64,000 bases of DNA, from contig OY970250.1 in NCBI GenBank assembly GCA_963715575.1, positions 2,666,001 through 2,730,000 on the forward strand, read 5' to 3'. Each line of letters starts with the position of its first letter. Position 1 is the first letter of the stretch. Positions 51,777-60,090 of this stretch are shown here, in pieces. The translations under genes were made by a program, and so were the position numbers. Source of the stretch: AC-32 sp963715575. Its GTDB lineage: Bacteria > Actinomycetota > Thermoleophilia > Gaiellales > Gaiellaceae. The notes under the pieces were generated by a model that searched no databases, was not told where the DNA came from, and was given only the letters and a program-made list of their open reading frames with translations.

Positions 51777-52280
51777 ATGCGCAGAGCTGCGGTTGTGGTC
51801 GGCGTCTTCCTCGCCTGCTGCACAGCCGCCTGCACGCTTCGGCGGCAGGTCGCGCCGGCCTCGCCGCACTGCCGCGGCGGGAACCCGCTGGCCGGCGTCT
51901 ACCACCCCTCGCGCCTGCGCGTGAAGAGCCGCTGCCGCGTCGTAGTCGGCACCGTGAGCAAGGTCGTCTTCGAGCCCTACGACGGCGACGTGCACATCGA
52001 TCTCCGGCCTGGCGATCCTTCGCTGCTCTCGGACGGCAACGACCGCGTCGGCGGCAACCTCGTCGTCGAGGTGATCCCGTTCGACCGGGCGCGCGTGGCG
52101 GTGCCCGAGGAAGGTGCGCGGATCGAGGTCGTCGGGCCGTGGGTCGAGGACGACCAGCACGGTTGGAACGAGATCCACCCCGCCTGGTGGGTCAGCGCCG
52201 GCCGCGTCCAGCCGGCGAGCGCAGCCGAGCTGCGCGCGGTCCAGCTCCTGCTGCAGACCGACGCCACAGACTCGAGCTAA
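51777..52280 (+). CDS. Secreted OB-fold-like protein of unknown function
   Basis: 167-aa protein with an N-terminal signal segment (AAVVVGVFLACCTAAC, residues 4-19); its cysteines could act as a weak lipobox. The body resembles OB-fold/nuclease-like extracellular proteins: CRVVVGTVSKVVFEPYDGDVHIDL and WVEDDQHGWNEIHPAWWV. No catalytic triad is recognised. Upstream lies the hairpin that ends the TolB-like gene, so it has its own unit. Confidence 0.6.
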   Translation: MRRAAVVVGVFLACCTAACTLRRQVAPASPHCRGGNPLAGVYHPSRLRVKSRCRVVVGTVSKVVFEPYDGDVHIDLRPGDPSLLSDGNDRVGGNLVVEVIPFDRARVAVPEEGARIEVVGPWVEDDQHGWNEIHPAWWVSAGRVQPASAAELRAVQLLLQTDATDSS

Positions 52281-52341
52281 GGCCGAGGGGCCGCTCGCCG
52301 CAGCAGCGCCCCTCGGCAGGCGCATGCTAACGCCGAGCGGC

Positions 52342-52347
52342 GATAAT
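52342..52347 (+). promoter_or_regulatory. Candidate -10 box of the aldolase gene
   Basis: GATAAT at 52342-52347, about 30 nt upstream of the fba ATG. The gene also has GGGAGG six bases before the start, so it is an ordinary leadered transcript, unlike many neighbours. Confidence 0.4.
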
Positions 52348-52376
52348 CACCCCAGCGATTCAAAGGGAGGCCCGAC

Positions 52377-53399
52377 ATGCAGGAGCTAGCGGACACCGCG
52401 AACGCGCTCGTCGCCGAGGGCAAGGGGATCCTGGCGGCGGACGAGAGCGACGGCACGATCAAGAAGCGATTCGACTCGATCGGGGCCGAGTCGACCGAGG
52501 ACAACCGGCGCGCCTACCGCGAGCTGCTGTTCGCGACCGAGGGCGCGGAGGACTACATCAGCGGCGTGATCCTGTTCGACGAGACGATCCGCCAGAGCGC
52601 TTCGGACGGGACGCCGTTCCCGAAGCTGCTCGAGTCGAAGGGGATCATCCCCGGGATCAAGGTCGACAAGGGCGCGAAGCCGCTGGCGCTGGCCGAGGGC
52701 GAGACGATCACGGAGGGGCTCGACGGTCTGCGCGAGCGGCTCGCCGAGTACCGCGAGCTCGGCGCGCGCTTCGCCAAGTGGCGTGCGACGTACTCGATCG
52801 CGGCCGACATGCCGAGCGACTACTGCGTCTGGACGAATGCCCACGCGCTGGCGCGCTACGCCGCGCTCTGCCAGGAGGCCGGGCTGGTGCCGATCGTCGA
52901 GCCGGAGGTGCTGCAGGACGGGACGCACACGCTCGAGCAGAGCTCGAAGGCGACCGGCCGCGTGCTCCAAGCCGTGTACACCGAGCTGCACGACCAGCGG
53001 GTCGACTACCGCGGCACGCTGCTGAAGCCGAACATGGTGCTCTCCGGCTACGACGCCTCCGACCGCGCCGGCGTGGACGAGGTGGCCGAGGCGACGCTGG
53101 AGTGCTTCTACAAGCACGTGCCGGCCGCGGTGCCGGGGATCGTCTTCCTCTCCGGCGGCCAGACCGACGAGGACGCGACCGCGCACCTGAACGCGATGAA
53201 CGCGCGCGGGCCGCACCCGTGGCAGCTTTCGTTCTCGTACGGCCGCGCGCTGCAGGCTCCGGCGCTCAAGGCCTGGGGCGGCAAGCCGGAAAACGTCGAG
53301 GCCGCCCAGCGGGCGTACTATCACCGCGCAAAGATGAACGGCGCGGCGCGCACCGGGATGTACGCGCCCGAGATGGAGCGCGAGGCCGCGGCGGTCTAG
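52377..53399 (+). CDS. fba: Class I fructose-bisphosphate aldolase
   Basis: 340-aa Schiff-base aldolase of the eukaryotic-like class I type, splitting fructose 1,6-bisphosphate. It opens GKGILAADESDGTIKKRFDSIG, and TLLKPNMVL carries the Schiff-base lysine; SGGQTDEDATAHLNAM and LSFSYGRALQAP complete the phosphate site. Most actinobacteria use the zinc class II enzyme, so this is a notable choice. Strong Shine-Dalgarno. With glpX nearby it fits gluconeogenesis as well as glycolysis. Confidence 0.94.
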   Translation: MQELADTANALVAEGKGILAADESDGTIKKRFDSIGAESTEDNRRAYRELLFATEGAEDYISGVILFDETIRQSASDGTPFPKLLESKGIIPGIKVDKGAKPLALAEGETITEGLDGLRERLAEYRELGARFAKWRATYSIAADMPSDYCVWTNAHALARYAALCQEAGLVPIVEPEVLQDGTHTLEQSSKATGRVLQAVYTELHDQRVDYRGTLLKPNMVLSGYDASDRAGVDEVAEATLECFYKHVPAAVPGIVFLSGGQTDEDATAHLNAMNARGPHPWQLSFSYGRALQAPALKAWGGKPENVEAAQRAYYHRAKMNGAARTGMYAPEMEREAAAV

Positions 53400-53821
53400 C
53401 GGACGAGCTTGCCGCTCGGGCGGACGATCAGCCAGCGGCCGCCATACTCGGACACGTCCTGGCAGAGGATCTGCCCGAGCTTCGTGTCGCCGACGTAGTA
53501 GTAGAGCGGCTTGCCCGCGTAGATGACCTGGCGGCGGCCGTTCTTGCGCTTCACGGTGCCGAGCAGGGCCTTCTTCACGCCGGCGCCGGCGGTCAGCTTC
53601 CCCTTCCGCGCGAAGTACGGCGGCCACGCCTTGGCGCACGCGCCGGAGCAGGCGCTCCTTCCGCGGTCACGGGTGAAGGCGTAGAGCACGAAGCCGCGGC
53701 CGTCGAAGAGCACCTTGCCGTAGGACGACGAGCCGGCCTTGAGCGTCGGCGCGGGCGACCGCTCGGCCATCGTCGTGGGCGCCAGCACCAGCGCGAGCAG
53801 CACGACCACGAGGAACCTCAT
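53396..53821 (-). CDS. Secreted lipoprotein-repeat protein (COG4315 / PF03640 type)
   Basis: 141-aa protein with a signal peptide (FLVVVLLALVLAPTTMA, residues 3-19) and two copies of the secreted repeat of unknown function: GKVLFDGRGFVLYAFTRD...CSGACAKAWPPYFA and the second around QVIYAGKPLYYYVGDTKLGQILCQDVSEYGGRWLIV. The repeats contain aromatic residues and the first has a CSGAC cysteine pair. Function unknown, frequent in actinobacteria. Its stop overlaps the convergent aldolase gene by four bases. Confidence 0.82.
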   Translation of the reverse strand: MRFLVVVLLALVLAPTTMAERSPAPTLKAGSSSYGKVLFDGRGFVLYAFTRDRGRSACSGACAKAWPPYFARKGKLTAGAGVKKALLGTVKRKNGRRQVIYAGKPLYYYVGDTKLGQILCQDVSEYGGRWLIVRPSGKLVR

Positions 53822-53858
53822 GCGTTGCTGTCCTCGGAACGGCGCGAGCGTTACAGGC

Positions 53859-54875
53859 TCAGCGGTACTCACGGCCGGTGAAGCGCTCGAGCTTGTCGAG
53901 CGCGTGTGTCGCCTCGATGCGACGCACGGTCCCTGAACGGGAGCGCATCACGATCGAGTCCGTGACCGCAGCCTCGGACCGGTAGCGCACGCCGCGCAGC
54001 AGCGCGCCGGTGGTCACGCCCGTCGCGGCGACGAAGACGTCCTCGCCGGAGACGAGATCGTCCGTCGTCAGCACCCGGTCGAGGTCGAAGCCGGCGTTCA
54101 CGAGCTCCGAGCGTTCCTCGTCGTTGCGCGGCCAGAGCTTGCCCTGCACGCCGCCGCCGACGCACTTCAGCGCCGCGGCCGCGATCACGCCTTCCGGCGT
54201 GCCGCCGATCCCCATCAGCAGGTCGACGCCCGTCTGCGGCTGCGCGGCCGCGATCGCCGGCGCGACGTCGCCGTCCGGGATCAGATGCACCTTGCAGCCG
54301 GTCTCGCGCAGCTCGTCGATCAGCGCCTCGTGGCGCTCGCGCTCGAGCACGACGACCGAGACCTCGCTCGGCCGCAGGCCCTTCGCCCGCGCCACGCGCT
54401 CGATGTTCTCGCGCGGCGGCGCGTCGATATCCACCACGCCGATCGCCTCCGGCCCCGTCGCGATCTTGTCCATGTAGACGGCGGCGCCCGGGAAGAACAT
54501 CGTCCCGCGCTCGGCGAGCGCGATCACCGCGATCGCGTTCGGCTGGCCCTTGGCCGTCAGCCGCGTGCCCTCGAGCGGGTCGACCGCGACGTCCACCGCG
54601 GGACCGTGGCCGTCGCCGACCTCCTCGCCGTTGTAGAGCATCGGCGCCTCGTCCTTCTCGCCCTCGCCGATCACGACCACACCGTTCATTGAGACCGTGT
54701 CGAGGATCGCGCGCATCCCGTCCACCGCCGCCTGGTCGGCGCCCTCCTTGTCGCCGCGGCCGATCCAGCGGCCGGCCGCGAGGGCCGCGGCCTCGGTCAC
54801 GCGGACGAGCTCGAGCGCGAGGTTGCGGTCGGGACGGTTGCCCGTTCTGCCCGGCTCGACCGACGCCTGCGCCAT
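53859..54875 (-). CDS. glpX: Class II fructose-1,6-bisphosphatase GlpX
   Basis: 338-aa Li+-sensitive phosphatase of gluconeogenesis. Motifs: IGEGEKDEAPMLYNGEEVGDG, VDPLEGTRLTAKG (metal-binding DPLEGT), and GIGGTPEGV; the C-terminus holds ATGVTTGALL. It starts 12 bases after the argS stop and is transcribed with it. Its presence with class I aldolase and the pgk-tpiA-gpmI run marks a carbon-metabolism rich region. GlpX is the main FBPase of actinobacteria. Confidence 0.95.
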   Translation of the reverse strand: MAQASVEPGRTGNRPDRNLALELVRVTEAAALAAGRWIGRGDKEGADQAAVDGMRAILDTVSMNGVVVIGEGEKDEAPMLYNGEEVGDGHGPAVDVAVDPLEGTRLTAKGQPNAIAVIALAERGTMFFPGAAVYMDKIATGPEAIGVVDIDAPPRENIERVARAKGLRPSEVSVVVLERERHEALIDELRETGCKVHLIPDGDVAPAIAAAQPQTGVDLLMGIGGTPEGVIAAAALKCVGGGVQGKLWPRNDEERSELVNAGFDLDRVLTTDDLVSGEDVFVAATGVTTGALLRGVRYRSEAAVTDSIVMRSRSGTVRRIEATHALDKLERFTGREYR

Positions 54876-54887
54876 CGAGAGCGGATC

Positions 54888-56408
54888 CTACATCCGGTCG
54901 GGCGCGTCCACCCCGACGAGGCCGAGGCAGCGCGCGATTACGTTCTGCGTCGCCGTGCAGAGCCCGAGCCGGAAGGCCTGCGCCTCGCTCTCGAGCACGC
55001 GGTGCTGGTGGTAGAAGCGATGGAAGTCGTCGGCGAGGCGAATCGCGTAGGTCGGGATCGCGTGCGGGCCGCGCCGCTCCGCCGCCTCGGCCGCGACCGC
55101 AGGGAAGTCGGCCAGCCGCTTGACCAGGTCCTTCTCCTCCTGCGCGAGCTCGGCAGGGGCCTCCGCCGAGACCTCTGCCTCGCGGGCGTTGCGCCTGATC
55201 GCCGCGATGCGCGCATGCGCATACTGGACGTAGTAGACCGGGTTCTTCTCGGAGCGCTCCGCCGCGAGGTCGACGTCGATCTCGATCGTCTGGTCGGGCC
55301 CGCGGTTGACGAGGTACCAGCGGGCCGCGTCCACGCCGACCTCGTCCACGAAGTCGTCGAGGAAGACGACCTCGCCGCGCCGTTTCGACATCGCGGCCTG
55401 CTCGCCGCCGCGGGTCAGGTGGACGAGCTGGTAGAGCAGCACCTCGACGCGCTCCTCGTCGTAGCCGAGCATTCGCGCGATCGCCGCGTACCAGCGGCGC
55501 GTGCCGTGATGGTCGGCGCCGAGAACGTAGATCGCCCGGTCGAAGCCGCGGTCGAGCTTGTCCGCGAGGTAGACGACGTCGGCGGCGCGGTACGTCGGCG
55601 TTCCCCCACGCTCCGGCGAGCGGATCAGGACGCGGTCGCCGTCGTCGCCGTACGCGGTGGAGCGGGCCCAGACGGCGCCGTCCTTCTCGTACGTGTCCAA
55701 GCGGGGCAGGTACTCCGGGAGGCGCTGCTCCAGCTCGCTCTGCAGTACCCACGAGTCGAAGTGGATGCGGAAGCGCTCGAGGCTCGCCTTGATCTGGTCG
55801 AGCATCCTCGGCACGGGGTCGTCCTCGCCGGCTGCGAGCTCGGCGATGTAGTCGCCGCGGTAGCCGTCCTCGGGCGGTTCCTCGCCGCGCCGGACCGCCT
55901 CGACCGAGGCATAGAAGCGCTCCATCTGCGCGCCGGCGTCGTTGTAGTAGTACTCGCGCGAGACCTCGTTGCCGGCGAACTCGAGCTGGCGCGCGACCGA
56001 GTCGCCGATCACGCCGTTCCGCGCCGAGGCGACCGTGATCGGCCCGGTCGGGTTGGCCGAGACCATCTCGACCTGGATCGTCTGCGGCCGCTCGGCGGAG
56101 CCGCTGCCGTACGCGTCTCCAGCGGCCAGGATCTCGCCCAGCGCCTCGCCGAACCAGGCCGGGCTCAGCCAGAGGTTGACGAAGCCCGGCCCCGCGACCT
56201 CAGTGCGCTCGACCTCCTCGAGCTCGGCCGCCGCGGCCGCGAGCTCCTCGCCGAGCTCGCGCGGCGAGCGGCGCTGCACGGGCGCGAGCCGCATCGCGAC
56301 GTTGGTCGCGTAGTCGCCGTGCGCGGGATCGTTAGGCCGCTCCAGCTCGACCGGCGCGCCCGCGAGCTCCGACAGCCACGCCTCCAGGCGTGTGACCGAG
56401 TCAGGCAA
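54888..56408 (-). CDS. argS: Arginyl-tRNA synthetase with degenerate HIGH motif
   Basis: 506-aa class I synthetase charging tRNA-Arg. The N-terminal Add1 domain includes LERPNDPAHGDYATNVAMRLA; the catalytic core has VEMVSANPTGP followed, where HIGH (HVGH) is expected, by TVAS at residues 125-128. The second motif is AMSKRRG near residue 330, and EYYYNDAGAQM and the DALR-type C-terminal domain are present. It overlaps the K+ channel gene by eight bases and is followed by glpX. Activity is expected but the missing histidines are notable. Confidence 0.92.
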   Translation of the reverse strand: MPDSVTRLEAWLSELAGAPVELERPNDPAHGDYATNVAMRLAPVQRRSPRELGEELAAAAAELEEVERTEVAGPGFVNLWLSPAWFGEALGEILAAGDAYGSGSAERPQTIQVEMVSANPTGPITVASARNGVIGDSVARQLEFAGNEVSREYYYNDAGAQMERFYASVEAVRRGEEPPEDGYRGDYIAELAAGEDDPVPRMLDQIKASLERFRIHFDSWVLQSELEQRLPEYLPRLDTYEKDGAVWARSTAYGDDGDRVLIRSPERGGTPTYRAADVVYLADKLDRGFDRAIYVLGADHHGTRRWYAAIARMLGYDEERVEVLLYQLVHLTRGGEQAAMSKRRGEVVFLDDFVDEVGVDAARWYLVNRGPDQTIEIDVDLAAERSEKNPVYYVQYAHARIAAIRRNAREAEVSAEAPAELAQEEKDLVKRLADFPAVAAEAAERRGPHAIPTYAIRLADDFHRFYHQHRVLESEAQAFRLGLCTATQNVIARCLGLVGVDAPDRM

Positions 56409-57420
56409 TTGCTTCGGACGGGGCGAAGAGCTCCTCGAGGCGGCTCAGCTCCTCGGGCGTGCCGGCGGCGATCATCACGTCGCCGACGTCGAGCGAGGCG
56501 TCGGCCTCCGGCGTCGTGTCGAAGGTGCCGTCGCCCTTGCGCAGCGCGACGATCATCGCGCCCGTCTGCTGCCGGATGCGCAGCTCGCGGATCGTCTTCC
56601 CGGCCTCGCGGCACGAGCCCTTGACCTCGATCTCCTCGAACAGCAGCTCGGGCCCGCCGCTCGTGGAGACGATGTCGAGGAAGGCGGCCACCTGCGGCCG
56701 CAGCACGAGCTTCGCCATCTCCTTGCCCGCGGTCGAGTAAGGCTGCACGACCCGGTCGGCGCCGGCGAGGCGCAGCTTCTTGGCAGCGTCCTCGTCGGAA
56801 GCGCGGGCGACGATCAGCAGATCGGGCCGCGCGTTGCGCGCCGACAGCGTGATGTAGAGGTTGTCCGCGTCCGAGTCGGACGAGGCCACGAGCCCGGTCG
56901 CCCGCTCGAGGCCGGCCGCCTGCAGGTCCTCGTCCTCGGTGCCGCTGCCCTCGACGTAGAGGTGGTTGCGCTCGCGGGCCGCCTCGAGCGCGTCGGGACT
57001 GAAGTCGAGCACGACGAAGTGGACGCCCTCCTCGAGGAACTCGGCGGCGATGCGGCGCCCGACCCGGCCGTAGCCGCAGATGATGTAGTGGTCGCTCAGC
57101 TGCTCGATCGTGCGCTTCCTCCTCCGCTCGGCAAACACGCCCGTGAAGACGCCCCGCGCGATCCCCTCGACGAGGACGGTCGCGATGTAGGCAAAGATAG
57201 TCAGCCCGGCGAGCACGAGCACGATCGAGACCAATCGCGCCGAGTCGTTGGTCGGCACCGTGTCGAGCCCGGCCAGCGAGACGGTGACGACCGTTCGGTA
57301 GGTGGACTGCAGCCACGACTCGTCGAGCGACTCGTGGAAGGCGATCGTCCCGCCGGCCAGAACGGCGAGCAGGGCCGCGAAGGCGTACGCCACCCGGCGC
57401 GCGCTGAGCGACTCGATCAC
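56401..57420 (-). CDS. Two-TM potassium channel with RCK (TrkA) domains
   Basis: 339-aa protein. Two transmembrane helices (about 10-27 and 63-85) enclose a pore loop in which the usual TVGYGD filter is replaced by SLAGLD (residues 48-53). A cytoplasmic TrkA-N/RCK domain follows: YIICGYGRVGRRIAAEFLEEG, an NAD-binding Rossmann motif, then a TrkA-C domain (about 250-330). It overlaps argS by eight bases. Ion selectivity cannot be assumed from this filter. GTG start. Confidence 0.8.
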   Translation of the reverse strand: MIESLSARRVAYAFAALLAVLAGGTIAFHESLDESWLQSTYRTVVTVSLAGLDTVPTNDSARLVSIVLVLAGLTIFAYIATVLVEGIARGVFTGVFAERRRKRTIEQLSDHYIICGYGRVGRRIAAEFLEEGVHFVVLDFSPDALEAARERNHLYVEGSGTEDEDLQAAGLERATGLVASSDSDADNLYITLSARNARPDLLIVARASDEDAAKKLRLAGADRVVQPYSTAGKEMAKLVLRPQVAAFLDIVSTSGGPELLFEEIEVKGSCREAGKTIRELRIRQQTGAMIVALRKGDGTFDTTPEADASLDVGDVMIAAGTPEELSRLEELFAPSEAIA

Positions 57421-57465
57421 AACGTTTGATTCTGTCGAATGACGGGTCGACTGGTCGGTTCAGAC

Positions 57466-57516
57466 GGACACGCGGGCGGAGCCCACGTGTCCTGAGGCGG
57501 CATCGCAAGCGATGCC
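57466..57516. repeat. Pair of inverted repeats between divergent K+ channel and DUF3467 genes
   Basis: Hairpin A: GGACACG (57466-57472) with CGTGTCC (57486-57492), continued inside by GGGC / GCCC. Hairpin B: GGCATCGC (57499-57506) with GCGATGCC (57509-57516), spacer AA. Hairpin B shares TCGCAAGCGA with the segment inside the pyrR repeat (29623-29636), again followed by CCTT or GCCTT. Confidence 0.5.
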
Positions 57517-57524
57517 TTCGGCAG

Positions 57525-57530
57525 TAGTAT
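57525..57530 (+). promoter_or_regulatory. -10 box of the DUF3467 gene
   Basis: TAGTAT at 57525-57530, 9 nt before the GTG start at 57540; no Shine-Dalgarno. The inverted repeat at 57499-57516 covers the -35 region, so binding there would block transcription. Confidence 0.5.
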
Positions 57531-57539
57531 CGTGGACGC

Positions 57540-57839
57540 GTGGAAGGCGACGACCAAGAGCGCCAGCTCAACATCCATCTCGACCCCGAGAACCTCGCCG
57601 GGGTCTACGCCAACTTCGCCAACATCAGCTTCTCCGACTACGAGTTCACGCTCACCTTCGCGCGCATCGACCACGAGGTCGAGGAGGGCGACGTGCCGGG
57701 CGTGGTCGTCGCGCGGGTGAACATGTCGACCCGGTTCATGCGCGAGCTGCTCGACGCGATGAACGACTCGTGGTCGAAGTGGTCGTCCCGGGAGGGGATC
57801 CGCAACCTCCCCGAGACACCGCCCCGCGACGAGTCTTAG
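57540..57839 (+). CDS. DUF3467-domain protein
   Basis: 99-aa protein matching the DUF3467 pattern: LNIHLDPENLAGVYANFANISFSDYEFTLTFARI followed by VVARVNMSTRFMRELLDAMND. The family is short, acidic and of unknown function, often found near archaeal or bacterial oxidative and regulatory genes. GTG start just downstream of TAGTAT, so leaderless. It overlaps the convergent M48 protease gene by four bases. Confidence 0.8.
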   Translation: MEGDDQERQLNIHLDPENLAGVYANFANISFSDYEFTLTFARIDHEVEEGDVPGVVVARVNMSTRFMRELLDAMNDSWSKWSSREGIRNLPETPPRDES

Positions 57840-59041
57840 CGCCTCGCGAAGGCGCGGGCCATCGCGATTCGCTGCACGATCGTCGGGTGGTTGTCGATCC
57901 AGATGTACGACCAGAGCGGCGGGTTCGGCTGGACCAGGTCGTGGCGCGCGAACTTGCGGAAGACGCTCGCAGCCGCCGACGGGTCGTGGGTCGCCCGGAG
58001 CGCCGACCAGTCGGCCTCGGCCTCGTAGCGGCGCGAGACGACGTTGCCGAGCGGCGTGATCGCGAGGCCGATCAGCGCGAGCACGAGCAGGGCGTAGGGG
58101 ACGACCTCCGGCCGCTCCAGCCCGCCGCGGCGGCGCGTCGCCCGCTCGACGATCCAGAACGCCGGCACGGTCAGCAGCAGCGACCACGCCAGTCCTTTCC
58201 AGATGTGGTGGTGCGCGATGTGGCCGAACTCGTGGGCCGCGACGACCTCGATCTCGCGACCTGAGTAGCGCCCGTCCAGGAAGGTGTCCCAGATGAAGAT
58301 GCGCGCCGAGGGGCCGATCCCGGTCGCCATCGCATTCGCGGCCTTCGTCTGGTCGTGCACGTTCTCGATCCGGACGGGCGTCCCGCCTACCCCCTCCTCC
58401 CGCGCCAGCTCGCGGATGCGGGCTGCGACCGGCGTGTCGTGCGGCGGCCGGGTGCCGAACGTCTCCACGTACGGAAGCACGAGCACGAGCACCGCGCCAC
58501 CGACGACGAAGAGCGGCGCGGCGACGAGCCACCAGCGCCCGCCGAAGCGCCCGGCGAGCAGCAGCAGGACGGTCAGTGCGATCGTCAGGCCGACGACCTG
58601 CGCGAGAAGGGCCGGCCACTGCTCGAACGCCCACTCGAGGTAGCCGTGCTGCTCGAGCCGGTAGCGACGGCCCCACCAGAGCTGCAGCGCGCCGAACGGC
58701 AGCCCGACGGCCCAGACGCCGAGCGTCGTCACCGCGCCGACCATCACGCCGGTCGCCACCCGGCCGAGCTCCCAGGCGCGCGCGATCCGCGGCCCCAGGT
58801 GGGCGAACAGCACGAGCGCACCCAGCGTGGCGAGCGTCGACGCCACCCACAGCCAGCGCAGGAGCCCGTCGTAGCGCGCGGTCCGGTGCAGCACGTCGCC
58901 CGAGAAGACCGCTCGTGCGTCGACGTGCGGGGCGTGCAGGTCGCCCGGGACGGTCGTCCTGGTGAGCAGCCACGCGGCCACGAGCCAGCCCGCGGCGAGC
59001 GCAACTAAGGTTGACGCCTTGGCGAAGCGGGTCGCCGTCAT
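57836..59041 (-). CDS. M48 (Ste24/HtpX-like) membrane metalloprotease
   Basis: 401-aa membrane protease. Several transmembrane helices span residues 10-190, the zinc site HEFGH lies near residue 275 (VVAAHEFGHIAHHHIW), with the glutamate ligand in YEAEADWSA near 350, followed by DNHPTIVQRIAMARAF. Resembles Ste24-type CAAX proteases. Its annotated ATG lies upstream of the divergent phosphoesterase start; a start further in, such as the GTG at 58981, is possible. Confidence 0.85.
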   Translation of the reverse strand: MTATRFAKASTLVALAAGWLVAAWLLTRTTVPGDLHAPHVDARAVFSGDVLHRTARYDGLLRWLWVASTLATLGALVLFAHLGPRIARAWELGRVATGVMVGAVTTLGVWAVGLPFGALQLWWGRRYRLEQHGYLEWAFEQWPALLAQVVGLTIALTVLLLLAGRFGGRWWLVAAPLFVVGGAVLVLVLPYVETFGTRPPHDTPVAARIRELAREEGVGGTPVRIENVHDQTKAANAMATGIGPSARIFIWDTFLDGRYSGREIEVVAAHEFGHIAHHHIWKGLAWSLLLTVPAFWIVERATRRRGGLERPEVVPYALLVLALIGLAITPLGNVVSRRYEAEADWSALRATHDPSAAASVFRKFARHDLVQPNPPLWSYIWIDNHPTIVQRIAMARAFARR

Positions 59042-59753
59042 CTCTGACGTCCACGCTAACTGGCAGGCACTCGAAGCCGTGCTGGAGGAGATCGAGCGTG
59101 AGCAGCCGGACGAGCTCTGGTGCCTCGGCGACCTCGTCGGCTACGGGCCGCGGCCGAATCCATGCTGCGCCGCGGTGGAGCGACGTGCAGCGTTCTGCCT
59201 GTCGGGGAATCATGACCTCGGCGTGCTCGGCGAGATCGACCTGGACGAGTTCGCCGGCGACGCGGTCGCGGCCGCTCGCTGGACGCGCGGCATGCTCGCG
59301 GACGGCCCGCGGGCGTTCCTGCAGTCGCTGCGGCCCCAGGGCGAGCGCGACGGGGTCGAGCTGTTCCACGCGAGCCCGCGCGATCCGGTCTGGGAGTACG
59401 TGCTCTCGGCGGACGTCGCGCGCGTTGCCTTCGACCTGACCCGGTCGCCGCTCGTGCTCGTCGGCCACAGCCACGTGCCGCTGGCAATCACGCTCGAGGA
59501 CGACGTGCTGGACGGCGGGCTCGCGCGCGGTGGGACGGAGGCCGCCCTCGGGCCCGGCCGGCGGCTGCTCAATCCCGGCTCGGTCGGCCAGCCGCGCGAC
59601 GGCGACCCGCGCGCGGCCTGGCTGCTGCTCGACTTCGGCGCGGGGGCTGCCTCGTTCCGCCGGGTCGAGTACGACGTCGCCCGCACCCAGGAGGAGATCT
59701 GCGAAAGGGGGTTGCCCGATGCGCTGGCGGAACGGCTTGCTCACGGCGTCTAG
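59019..59753 (+). CDS. Calcineurin-like metallophosphoesterase (YfcE/DevT-like)
   Basis: 244-aa phosphoesterase with the metal ligands in ISDVHANWQALEAVL, LGDLVGYGPRPN, SGNHD, and GHSHVP. This order is that of the PF12850 group of calcineurin-like enzymes. TTG start at 59019, 7 nt after TAAGGT (59006-59011), suggesting a leaderless mRNA. Substrate unknown; related proteins act on phosphodiesters or phosphoproteins. The next gene overlaps its 3' end by 35 bases. Confidence 0.85.
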   Translation: MAKRVAVISDVHANWQALEAVLEEIEREQPDELWCLGDLVGYGPRPNPCCAAVERRAAFCLSGNHDLGVLGEIDLDEFAGDAVAAARWTRGMLADGPRAFLQSLRPQGERDGVELFHASPRDPVWEYVLSADVARVAFDLTRSPLVLVGHSHVPLAITLEDDVLDGGLARGGTEAALGPGRRLLNPGSVGQPRDGDPRAAWLLLDFGAGAASFRRVEYDVARTQEEICERGLPDALAERLAHGV

Positions 59754-60090
59754 CGCGCTGCTGCTGGCGGGTTGCGGCGGAGCCGAGCGCCGAGCGACGC
59801 CGCCGCCGCCGCGGATTCCGTCGGACGTCGCCTCGAAGCTCGCCGCGGAGGCCGACCAAGTCGCGGCGCTCACGCCCGGCACGTGCGAGGCACGAGACGC
59901 GGCCGCGCGCTTTCGCACCGACGTGATCGCGTCAATCGGCAGCGTCCCGACTCGCTACAAGGAGCCCCTGACCTCCGCGGCGAACACGCTGGCCGAGCGG
60001 TTGGCGACCTGCGCCGAGCCGAAGCCGAAGCCGAAGGAGCACAAGCCGCCCAAGCCGCATCACGACCACCACCACAAGAAGAAGCCGTGA
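59719..60090 (+). CDS. Small lipoprotein with Pro/Lys/His-rich tail
   Basis: 123-aa protein with a lipoprotein signal: TASSALLLAGCGG, where Cys would be lipidated. A short helical region (SDVASKLAAEADQVAAL, then AARFRTDVIASIGSVPTRYKEPL) precedes a tail of Pro, Lys and His (PKPKPKEHKPPKPHHDHHHKKK). GGGGG upstream is the ribosome site. Its stop overlaps the kinase GTG start, so the two are translated together and may work as sensor and kinase. No family recognised. Confidence 0.72.
   Translation: MRWRNGLLTASSALLLAGCGGAERRATPPPPRIPSDVASKLAAEADQVAALTPGTCEARDAAARFRTDVIASIGSVPTRYKEPLTSAANTLAERLATCAEPKPKPKEHKPPKPHHDHHHKKKP

Noticed and set aside
57421..57539. Hairpins as terminators
   Set aside because: Both flanking genes diverge from this region, so no transcript ends here; an operator or repeat explanation fits better.
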